Origin: SFTJ01 sp051871515
GTDB lineage: Bacteria > Bacteroidota > Bacteroidia > Bacteroidales > Muribaculaceae
Direction: 5' to 3'
Assembly (NCBI GenBank): GCA_051871515.1
Contig: JBJECY010000124.1
Span: 1-27,152 of the forward strand
Length of the DNA: 27,152 nucleotides
How positions within the stretch are numbered: the first letter of the stretch is position 1; each line of letters opens with the position of its first letter. Under the pieces are notes generated by a model, which was not told where the DNA came from, searched no databases, and saw only the letters and a program-made list of their open reading frames with translations. Of the stretch, positions 1-8,360 are shown in pieces. Both the position numbers and the translations under genes were made by a program.

Positions 1-1487
1 AAGAGAATGAGCTTTATCCGGGCATGTATGAATATAAGTATCCTAAGGCCGGTGAAACCAATGCCACGGTGAGTGTGTTGAGCTACGATGTGGAAAACCG
101 CACCCTCAAATCCATGAAAGTGCCAATGGAGCCTACCGATTACGTTGCCAAGATTGTGTATGGCAAGAGCCCTGAAAGACTTATGGTGACCAAGCTCAAC
201 CGCCATCAAAACGAAATTTCGCTTTATGCCGTGAACCCACGTTCAACGGTGGCAAAGCTTGTGTATAGCGAAAAGAGCGACACTTGGATTAATCACCAAT
301 TGCTCACCCAAGCTGTTTATTACGATGATTTCTTTGTGATTCGCAGCGAGAAAAGTGGTTGGGCACACCTTTATCAGTATGCCAACAGCGGCGCGCTCAT
401 GAAGCAAATCACTAAGGGCGAATGGAATGTGACTGAATACTATGGCTATAATCCCACCACACGCACATTCTATTTCCAAACATCTCAGGTGAGCCCGCTC
501 GACCGTACTATTGCCAAAGTCGATGCCAAGGGCATTGAGACACCAATTGTGAGCGGAGCCGGCACATATTCTGCAACATTCAGCGCAAATATGGCGTATT
601 ACATACAAAACTTCTGTGACGCAAAAACGCCCAATCAATATAAGGTGATAAACACGCTCACAGGTAAAACGGTGCGTAACCTTGAACTTAACGAGGCTTA
701 CGCCGAGAAATACACCGGCGCGGCTGTGCCTAAACGTGAATTTTTCCAGTTTGACAGCCATGGATATAAGCTCAATGGCTACATGATTAAGCCTCTCGAT
801 TTCAACGCAAACAAGAAATATCCGGTAATCATGTCGCAATATAGCGGCCCCGGCTCTCAGATGGTGAGAAACAATTGGAAAGTCGATTGGGAAGAGTATT
901 TTGCAACGCAAGGCTACATTGTGGTGTGTGTTGACGGTAGAGGCACCGGCTGCCGCGGCAAAGAGTTTGAAAGCTCAGTGTATATGAAGATTGGTCAGCT
1001 TGAAACCATCGACCAGATTGCCGCCGCCAACTATATGGCATCACAACCTTATGTCGATGCTAAGAAGATTGGCATTTGGGGTTGGAGCTTTGGAGGATAT
1101 GAGGTGCTGATGGCTATGTCGCAGGCTGATAGCCCTTACGCTGCCGGCGTGGCAATCGCTCCGGTAACCGACTGGCGCTTCTACGACACAATCTACACCG
1201 AGCGCTTCATGCGCACTCCACGCGAAAACGAGTCGGGCTACGACCAAGGTTCGCCGCTCAAACGCGTGGCTCAGCAAAAGGGCCGCTTGCTTATCATGGC
1301 AGGCACCGCCGACGACAATGTGCACATCACCAACACCTATCAGTATGCTGCGCAAATGACTCAGCAAAACAAGCTGTTTGATATGATGGTTTATCTCAAC
1401 ATGAACCACTCGATAAACGGCTGCGAAACTCGTGTGCCGCTTTATGCACGCGTGCTTGAGTTCTTTAACAATAATCTCAAGAAATAA
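1..1487 (+). CDS. Dipeptidyl peptidase IV-like serine peptidase (S9), 5' truncated
   Basis: C-terminal part of a prolyl oligopeptidase-family (S9B, DPP IV-like) exopeptidase. Such enzymes remove N-terminal dipeptides, usually X-Pro or X-Ala, and in Bacteroidales are normally exported. The frame is open from base 3, before the first ATG at 24, and codes for recognisable family sequence (ENELYPG, then YKYPKAGE), so the gene starts left of the window. About 495 residues are visible of a usual 700-740. They cover the end of the beta-propeller and the whole alpha/beta-hydrolase domain. The nucleophile motif is GWSFGG with the serine codon at 1086-1088. The acid lies in GTADDNVH (Asp codons 1311-1316) and the histidine in MNHSI (1407-1409), so the triad is intact. 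miaA follows after 18 bp on the same strand, probably as one transcript. Confidence 0.93.
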   Translation, partial: ENELYPGMYEYKYPKAGETNATVSVLSYDVENRTLKSMKVPMEPTDYVAKIVYGKSPERLMVTKLNRHQNEISLYAVNPRSTVAKLVYSEKSDTWINHQLLTQAVYYDDFFVIRSEKSGWAHLYQYANSGALMKQITKGEWNVTEYYGYNPTTRTFYFQTSQVSPLDRTIAKVDAKGIETPIVSGAGTYSATFSANMAYYIQNFCDAKTPNQYKVINTLTGKTVRNLELNEAYAEKYTGAAVPKREFFQFDSHGYKLNGYMIKPLDFNANKKYPVIMSQYSGPGSQMVRNNWKVDWEEYFATQGYIVVCVDGRGTGCRGKEFESSVYMKIGQLETIDQIAAANYMASQPYVDAKKIGIWGWSFGGYEVLMAMSQADSPYAAGVAIAPVTDWRFYDTIYTERFMRTPRENESGYDQGSPLKRVAQQKGRLLIMAGTADDNVHITNTYQYAAQMTQQNKLFDMMVYLNMNHSINGCETRVPLYARVLEFFNNNLKK

Positions 1488-1505
1488 GCGGACGCTCTTG
1501 CCGAA

Positions 1506-2429
1506 ATGTTTTCTACGATGGATGCAGGCAACGATAAATTATATGTGATTACCGGACCAACGGCATCGGGCAAAACGGCAAAAGCCGTGGCGCTTGCGCG
1601 TGCCATTGGTGCCGAAATCATCAGTGCCGACTCGCGGCAGGTGTATCGCGGCATGGACATTGGCACCGGCAAGGACCTTGAAGAATATGGCGAGGTGCCT
1701 TATCACTTGATTGACATCTGCGATGCAGGATATAAATATAACCTATATCAATACTTGCGCGATTATCGTAAGGCTTATGATGATATTCGTTCGCGGGGCA
1801 AGCAGGTGGTGCTTTGTGGCGGCACGGGGCTATATGTTGAGAGTGTGCTAAAGGGTATTCAGTTGCCTGAGGTGCCTGAGAACAAAGCGCTGCGACAGGA
1901 GCTTGAAGGCAAGACCCTTGACGAACTCACTGCCATGCTAAGCGCAATGAAGACGCTTCACAACACCACCGACGTTGACACCTGCAAGCGAGCTATCAGG
2001 GCGATAGAGATTCAAAAATACTATCAGGAGCATCCCGGAGCTGAAAAGCTCACCGAGCCGCATCCCATTGAGAACGTGGTGGTGGTTGGCGTGGATATTG
2101 ACGTGGAGAACAGGCGTCGTCGCATCACTGAGCGACTAAAAGCACGGCTTGATGCCGGCATGGTTGATGAAATAAGGCAGCTTATTGATTCGGGCGTGAA
2201 CCCTGACGACCTGATTTATTATGGTCTGGAATATAAGTTTGTCACACAATATGTGATTGGGCTTATTAGCTATGATGAGATGTTCAGCCTGCTTGAGATT
2301 GCCATCCATCAGTTTGCCAAGCGGCAGATGACATGGTTCAGAGGCATGCAACGTCGCGGATTTGCAATTAACTGGATTAAATGGGACGTTAGCGCCGATG
2401 ACTTTGTGAAACAAGTGTTGGCGCTGTGA
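1506..2429 (+). CDS. miaA: tRNA dimethylallyltransferase
   Basis: Transfers a dimethylallyl group from DMAPP to N6 of A37 in tRNAs that read UNN codons, the first step toward ms2i6A. The 307-residue length is normal. Visible motifs are the P-loop GPTASGKT (residues 17-24), the substrate-binding segment DSRQVYRGMDIGTGK (42-56), CGGTGLY (104-110) and the DTCKRAIRAIEI stretch. The ATG at 1506 is used; an in-frame ATG at 1518 is a possible alternative because the P-loop lies further in. Bacteroidales often carry two miaA paralogues, and which one this is cannot be told here. It lies 18 bp after the peptidase gene and converges on rodA. Confidence 0.95.
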   Translation: MFSTMDAGNDKLYVITGPTASGKTAKAVALARAIGAEIISADSRQVYRGMDIGTGKDLEEYGEVPYHLIDICDAGYKYNLYQYLRDYRKAYDDIRSRGKQVVLCGGTGLYVESVLKGIQLPEVPENKALRQELEGKTLDELTAMLSAMKTLHNTTDVDTCKRAIRAIEIQKYYQEHPGAEKLTEPHPIENVVVVGVDIDVENRRRRITERLKARLDAGMVDEIRQLIDSGVNPDDLIYYGLEYKFVTQYVIGLISYDEMFSLLEIAIHQFAKRQMTWFRGMQRRGFAINWIKWDVSADDFVKQVLAL

Positions 2430-2459
2430 TGAAATAAAAAATGCTATTGAAATGTGTTG

Positions 2460-2498
2460 AAGGCAATTGCCGCCATGCAAAAGTGGGGCAGTTGCCTT
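2460..2498. terminator. Hairpin between convergent miaA and rodA
   Basis: A 12-bp stem (2460-2471 with 2487-2498, one G-U pair) and a 15-nt loop fill the gap between the two converging genes. The right arm touches the rodA stop codon at 2498-2500. There is no clean T-run directly after either arm, so it may be a bidirectional or Rho-assisted terminator. Confidence 0.5.
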
Positions 2499-3970
2499 TA
2501 ATAGTTGCCGTAGCTTGTGCGCGTGGAGTCGAGGCGCAGTAATATGAAAAGCAATATTGTGAAACCCCACAGCGACGAACCTCCGTAGCTGAAAAACGGC
2601 AAAGGAATACCTATCACCGGGCAAAGCCCAATCACCATGCCCACGTTTATGCCTAAATGGAAAATGAGATAAGATGCCACGCTATAACCGTATATTCGGC
2701 CGAATGACGAGCGCTGTCGCTCGGCTATGGTGATGATGCGCAGAATCAGGTAAAGAAAGGCTGCAAGCACCGCCGTTGTTCCTAAAAAGCCTTCTTCCTC
2801 GCCAATGGTGCAGAAGATGAAGTCAGTGTGTTGCTCAGGCACATATTTCAGCTTGGTTTGTGTGCCATTTAAGAATCCTTTGCCGCTAATGCCGCCCGAG
2901 CCGATGGCAATTTTTGATTGGTTGACGTTGTATCCGGCACCGCGCAGGTCTTGCTCAATGCCCAATGCCACCTTGATTCGCATCTGCTGGTGGGGCTGAA
3001 GGATGTTGTTAAAGACGTAGTTAACCGAGAAAAGGAAAACTATTGATGCCACAGCAAAACTTATTGTCACCAGTATGCGCCGCATGTTATCGTGAAACAT
3101 GGCAATGAGCAGATAGGCTATGGCTCCAAAAATCATTGTGAGGAAATAGGCTAATCCCGGTATGTTGATGCCAAAAAGATGCAGCACAAAGGCAATGATT
3201 GCCGAGGCGATGAAGGCAATGGTGATGTTGCGGCAGATGATGAGCGAGCGGCAATAAAACAGCAACATGCCAACCATCACCACCATGATGTAGATGAAGA
3301 TGATAAATTCGCCGGTGGGTATTCCCATGGTGAGCGTGTCGGCATACTTCGACGACACCACAAAGATGACCACAGCACTGAGTGCGGCAAAGAGCACAAA
3401 TCCGCTCATGCCCTCACGGTAGAGCACAAACACAAGCGCAAGATACACCAGTGCCGACCCGGTGTCTTTCTGCGCTAGAATGAGCACAATTGGAAGCCCG
3501 ATGATGAGTGCGCACTTAATGTAGTTGGCAAAACTCTTATTGAGCACAAAGTTATAGCCGCTGAAAAGCTTGGCAAGGGCCAGAGCAGTGGCAAATTTGG
3601 CAAACTCGGCCGGTTGCAGGCTCACTGGACCAAGCACCAGCCACGACCGTGAGCCTTTGATGTCGGGGGCTATGAAGATGGTGACTATCAGCACCAGTAT
3701 CATTAGCCCATACACCGGGTAGGCGTAGGCTTCAATCATGCGCCGGTCAATGAGCAGTATTGAGAATCCAATCACAAACGATAGACCAATCCACAAAAAC
3801 TGTTTGCCAGAAAACTCGCTGAAGTCAAACATGCTTGCTTGGTCAAAATCGTAGCTTGCGGCATAGATACTCACCGCACCAGCCACAACCAATGCCGCAT
3901 AGATGAGCACGGTTATCCAGTCGATGTTGCGAAACGATGATGTATTGCCGTATGAGTCGTTGTTATACAC
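2498..3970 (-). CDS. rodA: Rod shape-determining protein, SEDS glycosyltransferase
   Basis: SEDS-family peptidoglycan polymerase of the elongation complex, which polymerises lipid II with a class B PBP in the inner membrane. The 490-residue protein is almost wholly hydrophobic. Family motifs are QPAEFAK (residues 119-125), AQKDTGSAL (about 166-174), PEQHTDFIF (378-386, with D383 at the position of the essential aspartate) and IPLPFFSYGGSS near 455-466. It is longer than E. coli RodA (370 residues), with extra membrane segments around residues 210-300, as in other Bacteroidales. The start is a GTG at 3970: an in-frame stop lies two codons upstream and the next Met is at residue 47. The GTG gives about 15 residues before the first membrane helix, which suits the family. 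It is divergent from the AspT-like gene. Confidence 0.93.
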   Translation of the reverse strand: MYNNDSYGNTSSFRNIDWITVLIYAALVVAGAVSIYAASYDFDQASMFDFSEFSGKQFLWIGLSFVIGFSILLIDRRMIEAYAYPVYGLMILVLIVTIFIAPDIKGSRSWLVLGPVSLQPAEFAKFATALALAKLFSGYNFVLNKSFANYIKCALIIGLPIVLILAQKDTGSALVYLALVFVLYREGMSGFVLFAALSAVVIFVVSSKYADTLTMGIPTGEFIIFIYIMVVMVGMLLFYCRSLIICRNITIAFIASAIIAFVLHLFGINIPGLAYFLTMIFGAIAYLLIAMFHDNMRRILVTISFAVASIVFLFSVNYVFNNILQPHQQMRIKVALGIEQDLRGAGYNVNQSKIAIGSGGISGKGFLNGTQTKLKYVPEQHTDFIFCTIGEEEGFLGTTAVLAAFLYLILRIITIAERQRSSFGRIYGYSVASYLIFHLGINVGMVIGLCPVIGIPLPFFSYGGSSLWGFTILLFILLRLDSTRTSYGNY

Positions 3971-4049
3971 TTTTCAAAAGTATTGTATGCGTTAGTACGC
4001 GTTCGTAAAAAATGTGCACTTGCAGGCCTATGCGCTGCATTTGTGTGTA

Positions 4050-4057
4050 CAAAGATA
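4050..4057 (-). promoter_or_regulatory. Predicted rodA promoter (-7 element)
   Basis: Read on minus, TATCTTTG followed by TACAC matches the Bacteroidetes TAnnTTTG element. It would give a leader of about 75 nt before the GTG at 3970. No good -33 TTTG is seen. A second match, TACTTTTG at 3982-3975, is too close to the start codon unless the mRNA is nearly leaderless. Confidence 0.5.
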
Positions 4058-4070
4058 CATATTAATTAAA

Positions 4071-4088
4071 TAATTTTGACTACTTTTG
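4071..4088 (+). promoter_or_regulatory. Predicted promoter elements of the AspT-like carrier gene
   Basis: Two TAnnTTTG matches lie 2 bp apart: TAATTTTG (4071-4078) and TACTTTTG (4081-4088). The second, followed by TCGCC, looks most like a typical Bacteroidales -7 box. The TTG start that would open a longer ORF at 4076 lies inside these elements, which favours the ATG at 4115 as the true start. Confidence 0.5.
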
Positions 4089-4114
4089 TCGCCGTAAATG
4101 AAGTTAAAACGCCT

Positions 4115-5779
4115 ATGGAATGGATTAACAGTGTATTTTTAACTCATAGCTCGCTTCAGGCAGTGATTATTTTGTCGATAATCTGCGCTGTGGGTCTTGC
4201 TTTGGGCAAGGTGAAGATATTGGGAGTGTCGCTTGGTGCCACGTTTGTGTTTTTTATGGGCATTGTGGCAGGCCATTTGGGCATCACCATCAACAGTGAT
4301 ACGCTATATTATGTTGAGAACTTTGGCTTGGTGCTATTTATTTTCACTCTTGGCATGCAGGTGGGCCCCGGCTTTTTCAGCTCGTTTCGCAAAGGAGGGG
4401 TTACGCTCAACATATTGGGGTTGAGTGTGGTGCTGCTTGGCACTCTTATGGCCATAGGGGCAAGCCTTATCACGGGAATGAGCGTTGCCGACATGATTGG
4501 CGTGCTGTGTGGCGCTGTCACCAACACTCCTGCGCTGGGTGCTGCTCAGCAGGCGCTTAAACAGGTTGGGTTGCCCAGCAGCTCGCTTGCACTGGGTTGC
4601 GCCGTGGCCTATCCGCTTGGCGTGGTGGGCGTGATTCTGGCGCTTGCGGTGATGCGAGTGGCTTTCTTTGGCAAGAAAATTCCTGAGTCGCCTGCCGATG
4701 ACAACGACGAGACTTTTGTGGCTGAATTTAAGGTGGTGAACCCTGCCATTTTTGGCAAAAGCTTGCTTTCGGTGAGCAAAGCCAGTGGCCGAGATTTCGT
4801 GGTGTCGCGTTTGTGGCGTGGCGATTCGGCTTGCAGTCCCGCTTCTGACACTATTCTTGAGCAAGGCGACCGCTTGCTGGTGGTAACCAGTGAAAAGGAT
4901 GCCGAGAACCTGAATATGCTTTTTGGCGAACGCGTGCAAGATGTTGATTGGAATAATAAAGATATTGACTGGAACTCGATTGACCGAGAATTGGTGTCGT
5001 CGAGGATAGTCATCACCAAGACCGAATGGAACGGTAAGAAGCTTGGCGCACTGAAGCTGCGCCACAAATATGGCGTCAACACCACTCGCATCTATCGCAG
5101 CGGCGTGCAGTTGCTTGCTCGCCCGGGACTGCGATTGCAGATGGGCGACCGCCTCACCGTGGTGGGCGAGGCTCGTGCTGTGGAACAGGTTGAGAAGTTG
5201 CTTGGCAATGCCGTGCAAAATCTCAATGAACCTAATTTGATAGGGGTGTTCATTGGCATGAGCATTGGTTTGATTTTGGGTGCTATACCTATTGCCATCC
5301 CAGGCATGTCGGTTCCTGTGAAGCTGGGACTTGCCGGCGGTCCGGTGATTGTGGGCATTTTGATTGGTACGTTTGGGCCACGTTTCCACATGGTCACTTA
5401 TGTGACGCGTAGCGCCAATCTCATGCTGCGTTCGTTGGGCTTGTCGCTCTATTTGGCTTGTCTTGGGCTTGATGCCGGCGGCCAGTTCTTTGATGTGGTG
5501 ATTCGGCCAGAAGGCGCTATGTGGGTGCTTTTGGGATTCCTTTTCACCATTGTGCCGGTGTTTATTGTTGGCTTTATAGGCCTAAGATTCATGAAGATAG
5601 ATTTTGCCACGCTCTCGGGCGCATTGTGTGGCAGTATGGCTAACCCTATGGCGCTCAATTACAGCAATGAGTCGTTGCAAAGCGACGTGCCCTCGGCAGG
5701 ATATGCCACGGTTTATCCGTTTAGCATGTTTGCCAGACTGATAATTGTGCAAGTGGTGATTCTGCTCTTTATGGGTTAA
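4115..5779 (+). CDS. AspT/YidE-type membrane carrier with two RCK_C domains
   Basis: Member of the aspartate:alanine exchanger (AAE) family, which includes AspT of Tetragenococcus and YidE/YbjL of E. coli. The substrate of this member is unknown. About 554 residues: an N-terminal block of membrane helices, two soluble RCK_C (TrkA-C) domains at roughly residues 200-365, and a second membrane block. The two halves carry the paired family signatures CGAVTNTPAL (132-141) and CGSMANPMAL (505-514). The frame could open at a TTG at 4076, but that codon overlaps predicted promoter elements. The ATG at 4115 gives the MEWINSVF start resembling relatives. Divergent from rodA; the downstream neighbour converges. 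Confidence 0.88.
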   Translation: MEWINSVFLTHSSLQAVIILSIICAVGLALGKVKILGVSLGATFVFFMGIVAGHLGITINSDTLYYVENFGLVLFIFTLGMQVGPGFFSSFRKGGVTLNILGLSVVLLGTLMAIGASLITGMSVADMIGVLCGAVTNTPALGAAQQALKQVGLPSSSLALGCAVAYPLGVVGVILALAVMRVAFFGKKIPESPADDNDETFVAEFKVVNPAIFGKSLLSVSKASGRDFVVSRLWRGDSACSPASDTILEQGDRLLVVTSEKDAENLNMLFGERVQDVDWNNKDIDWNSIDRELVSSRIVITKTEWNGKKLGALKLRHKYGVNTTRIYRSGVQLLARPGLRLQMGDRLTVVGEARAVEQVEKLLGNAVQNLNEPNLIGVFIGMSIGLILGAIPIAIPGMSVPVKLGLAGGPVIVGILIGTFGPRFHMVTYVTRSANLMLRSLGLSLYLACLGLDAGGQFFDVVIRPEGAMWVLLGFLFTIVPVFIVGFIGLRFMKIDFATLSGALCGSMANPMALNYSNESLQSDVPSAGYATVYPFSMFARLIIVQVVILLFMG

Positions 5780-5820
5780 GCGAAGTCCGTTTTCCGCGGG
5801 GCCTTATTTCAATCATATTA

Positions 5821-5846
5821 TGTTGTGCCGCATTTGGGGCACAACA
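5821..5846. terminator. Hairpin between convergent carrier and Crp/Fnr genes
   Basis: A perfect 9-bp stem (5821-5829 with 5838-5846) and an 8-nt loop lie about 40 bp after the carrier stop. There is no adjacent T-run. A second, imperfect GC-rich stem (CACCA/TGGTG with GGC/GCC inside) lies near 5898-5922. Either could end transcription of one of the converging genes. Confidence 0.4.
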
Positions 5847-5951
5847 ATTGTCTCGCGCCTTTTCATTTATGAGTTAGATAATGCATAGTTGCGCACCATC
5901 CGACGGCGTTGCCGGCTGGTGTGTAAATTGCTGTGCACTGAGGGGGAATGT

Positions 5952-6635
5952 TTATTTAGAGATGTTTGATGCGTTGAGCAGCTTGTTGCGGTCTTTTATC
6001 ACTATCTCGTTGAGGCTATAGTCAATCAGACCGTCGGCTTTCATGTGTTCAAGTGCATTGATGAACGAAGTGCGTTGCGAACCAAGCATTGAGCTGAAAT
6101 CTTTTTGCCTGAATGAGATGCGCAAGTCGGTTGCATCGGGGTGAGCCAGAATCGACACCATTTGCGCAATGCGTTCGCAGATTGAACCTTTGGTGTGTGA
6201 TAGTATTGACGCGGTGCTGGTTTGGTTGCTGCGAGAGAGCATGTTAAGTATGTTAAAGAGAAACACCTTGTCGGTTTGCAGCATGTTAACATAGTCGGCT
6301 TTGGTGATTTGCAGAGTGCCGCACACGCCGTGTGAAAACACGTTGAATGGATAAGCTGTGGTTTTGCCGAACATATATTCCGGCCCAATGACATTGGGGG
6401 CGGTGACTGTTTCAATGAAGTGTATTCTCTTGTTTTGGCATGGGATGTCAATTCTCACTTGTCCTGACACCAAAAACAACATGCTATTGCATTTGTCGCC
6501 GGCTTTCACAATGGGATTGCCGTCGCGGTATTTTGAAAAATGAAACGGCACTTTCTCAACCAGCTCAGATAGTTTGAGCCTACTGATGCCTTGAAATAGT
6601 GGCAATGCCATGAGTGTATCAAAAATGCTGTCCAT
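5952..6635 (-). CDS. Crp/Fnr-family transcriptional regulator
   Basis: Regulator of 227 residues: an N-terminal cyclic-nucleotide-binding-like beta-roll (about residues 15-120), a dimerisation helix, and a C-terminal winged helix-turn-helix whose recognition region is QKDFSSMLGSQRTSFINAL. The first 130 residues contain three cysteines (48, 66, 105), not in the N-terminal cluster typical of an Fnr iron-sulfur cluster. The cNMP phosphate-binding motif is not well conserved either, so the ligand is unknown. It is transcribed alone toward the carrier gene. An inverted repeat overlaps its predicted promoter (6680-6703), which suggests autoregulation. Confidence 0.88.
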   Translation of the reverse strand: MDSIFDTLMALPLFQGISRLKLSELVEKVPFHFSKYRDGNPIVKAGDKCNSMLFLVSGQVRIDIPCQNKRIHFIETVTAPNVIGPEYMFGKTTAYPFNVFSHGVCGTLQITKADYVNMLQTDKVFLFNILNMLSRSNQTSTASILSHTKGSICERIAQMVSILAHPDATDLRISFRQKDFSSMLGSQRTSFINALEHMKADGLIDYSLNEIVIKDRNKLLNASNISK

Positions 6636-6679
6636 CTGTGTTGTAATGTTGTGCTGGTTAGAAAATTGTTAATTTTGGG

Positions 6680-6708
6680 TTGCGCAATGCTTATAATGCG
6701 CAAATTTA
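6680..6708 (-). promoter_or_regulatory. Crp/Fnr gene promoter with overlapping inverted repeat
   Basis: On minus, TAAATTTG (6708-6701) matches the TAnnTTTG element and lies about 65 nt before the start codon. A perfect dyad TTGCGCA-N10-TGCGCAA (6680-6686 and 6697-6703) overlaps the 3' side of the element and the likely transcription start, where a repressor would bind. Confidence 0.45.
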
Positions 6709-6793
6709 CAAAAATTTTGAAAATTAACTTAAAGTATTTGGCTAAAATTTTCAAAAAAATGTGTTTTTTTTGGTCAAAAATGATTGGCAAGGT

Positions 6794-6844
6794 AGAAAAA
6801 ATTATCGGCAAAAGCGCTTAAGATACAGCGTTTTGCCGATAATT
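6794..6844 (-). terminator. Intrinsic terminator of hisS
   Basis: A perfect 14-bp stem (6800-6813 with 6831-6844), extended by 3 bp past a bulge, is followed on the minus strand by six T residues (6800-6795). It starts 33 nt after the hisS stop codon. This is a clear Rho-independent terminator. Confidence 0.88.
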
Positions 6845-6876
6845 GTGATGTTATGCGTTGTTCCGGGATTATTATG

Positions 6877-8238
6877 TTAACTCAGCATGTCAATAATTTC
6901 GTCAATGTTGAGTTTGCGTTGCTCTCCGGTTGTCATGTCTTTGAGAGTGATTACGCCTTCAGCCAATTCTGTTTCGCCCACAATAGCCACAAATGGGATT
7001 TTCTTAGCATCGGCATAGCTCATCTGCTTTTTGATTTTGCAACATTCGGGGAATATTTCTGCCGAGATGCCTGCGTGGCGCAGTTTTGCGGCATAGGCAA
7101 GAGATGCTTGGCTCTCTTTCTCGCCGAAGTTGGTGAATATCACCTTTGTTGATGTGCTGATGTCGGCGGGATAGAGGTCGAGAGTGTTGAGCACGTCAAA
7201 GATGCGGTCGGCGCCAAAGCTGATGCCCACGCCAGAGAGACCGTCAACGCCAAACACTCCGGTGAGGTTATCGTAGCGACCACCGCCGGTGATGCTGCCC
7301 ATCTCCACGTTGCAGGCTTTCACCTCAAGAATAGTGCCGGTGTAATAGTTGAGTCCGCGTGCGAGCGAGATGTCAAGCTCCACTTTAGCGCGGGGCGAGA
7401 GCAATGCAGCGTTGTTGAGCACAAAGCGCAGCTCTTCAATGCCTTTGTTGCCAATAGCTGAGTTTTGCAGTGTCTGCTGCAACGATGCCAGTTTCTCATC
7501 GTTTGAGCCTGAGAGCGCAAACATGGGTTGCAGCAGCTCAATGGCTTCTTGCGAGATTCCTCGTTCGGCAAGTTCGGCGTTTACGTTGTCAAGACCTATT
7601 TTATCGAGCTTGTCGATAGCGGTGGCAATGTCAATCACCTTGTCGGGGAAACCAATCATCTCAGCAATGCCGCTAAGCACTTTGCGGTTGTTCACCTTGA
7701 TGACAATTTCAATGCCAAGGCGTGCAAACACTTCGTCGATGATTGAGATGAGTTCCACCTCGTTGATGAGCGAGTCAGAGCCTACCACGTCGGCATCACA
7801 TTGATAAAACTCGCGGTAACGTCCTTTTTGAGGGCGGTCGGCGCGCCACACCGGTTGAATCTGGTAACGCTTGAATGGGAATTGCAATTCGTTGCGGTGT
7901 TGCACCACATAGCGTGCAAATGGCACAGTGAGGTCGTAGCGCAATCCTTTTTCACACATCTTGTAGGTGAGGTGCTGACAGTCGCGCTGTGCAAGCATCT
8001 CATCGGGGGCACTTTTCAAAAAGTCGCCGCTGTTGAGCACTTTATAGAGCAGTTTGTCGCCTTCTTCGCCATACTTGCCCATTAGGGTTGAGAGGTTTTC
8101 CATTGCCGGAGTTTCAATCTGCTGATATCCGTAGAGCAGAAAAACTGACTTGATGGTGTTGAATATATAGTTGCGCTTCGCCATTTCAATCGGCGAGAAG
8201 TCTCTGGTCCCCTTGGGTATGGATGGTTTTTGTGCCAT
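6877..8238 (-). CDS. hisS: Histidyl-tRNA synthetase
   Basis: Class II aminoacyl-tRNA synthetase that charges tRNA-His in the cytoplasm. The 453-residue protein has the N-terminal PKGTRDFSP, LRYDLTVPFARYV (99-111), motif 2 with YREFYQCDAD (141-150), the histidine-binding loop ARGLNYYTGTILE (293-305; Asn where many bacteria have Asp), GSITGGGRYDNL (314-325) and motif 3 GVGISFGADRIF (336-347). The C-terminal anticodon-binding domain begins near residue 365. The ATG at 8238 is the natural start. A strong terminator follows, and a -7-like element lies upstream at 8295-8288. Confidence 0.97.
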   Translation of the reverse strand: MAQKPSIPKGTRDFSPIEMAKRNYIFNTIKSVFLLYGYQQIETPAMENLSTLMGKYGEEGDKLLYKVLNSGDFLKSAPDEMLAQRDCQHLTYKMCEKGLRYDLTVPFARYVVQHRNELQFPFKRYQIQPVWRADRPQKGRYREFYQCDADVVGSDSLINEVELISIIDEVFARLGIEIVIKVNNRKVLSGIAEMIGFPDKVIDIATAIDKLDKIGLDNVNAELAERGISQEAIELLQPMFALSGSNDEKLASLQQTLQNSAIGNKGIEELRFVLNNAALLSPRAKVELDISLARGLNYYTGTILEVKACNVEMGSITGGGRYDNLTGVFGVDGLSGVGISFGADRIFDVLNTLDLYPADISTSTKVIFTNFGEKESQASLAYAAKLRHAGISAEIFPECCKIKKQMSYADAKKIPFVAIVGETELAEGVITLKDMTTGEQRKLNIDEIIDMLS

Positions 8239-8287
8239 AATGCTTTGTTATATTAATGAATGTTTTTTAGCTTTCAGAAAATTTTTG

Positions 8288-8295
8288 CAAATTTA
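8288..8295 (-). promoter_or_regulatory. Possible hisS promoter (-7 element)
   Basis: Minus-strand TAAATTTG fits TAnnTTTG and lies 50 nt before the hisS ATG, within the 122-bp gap after the zinc peptidase gene. No matching -33 TTTG at 19-21 nt is seen, so support is moderate. Confidence 0.4.
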
Positions 8296-8360
8296 AGCAA
8301 AATCAATGAGATTTTAGCATCATGGCGTGTGTAAAATTGTCATTGACTTGCACGGTATAA

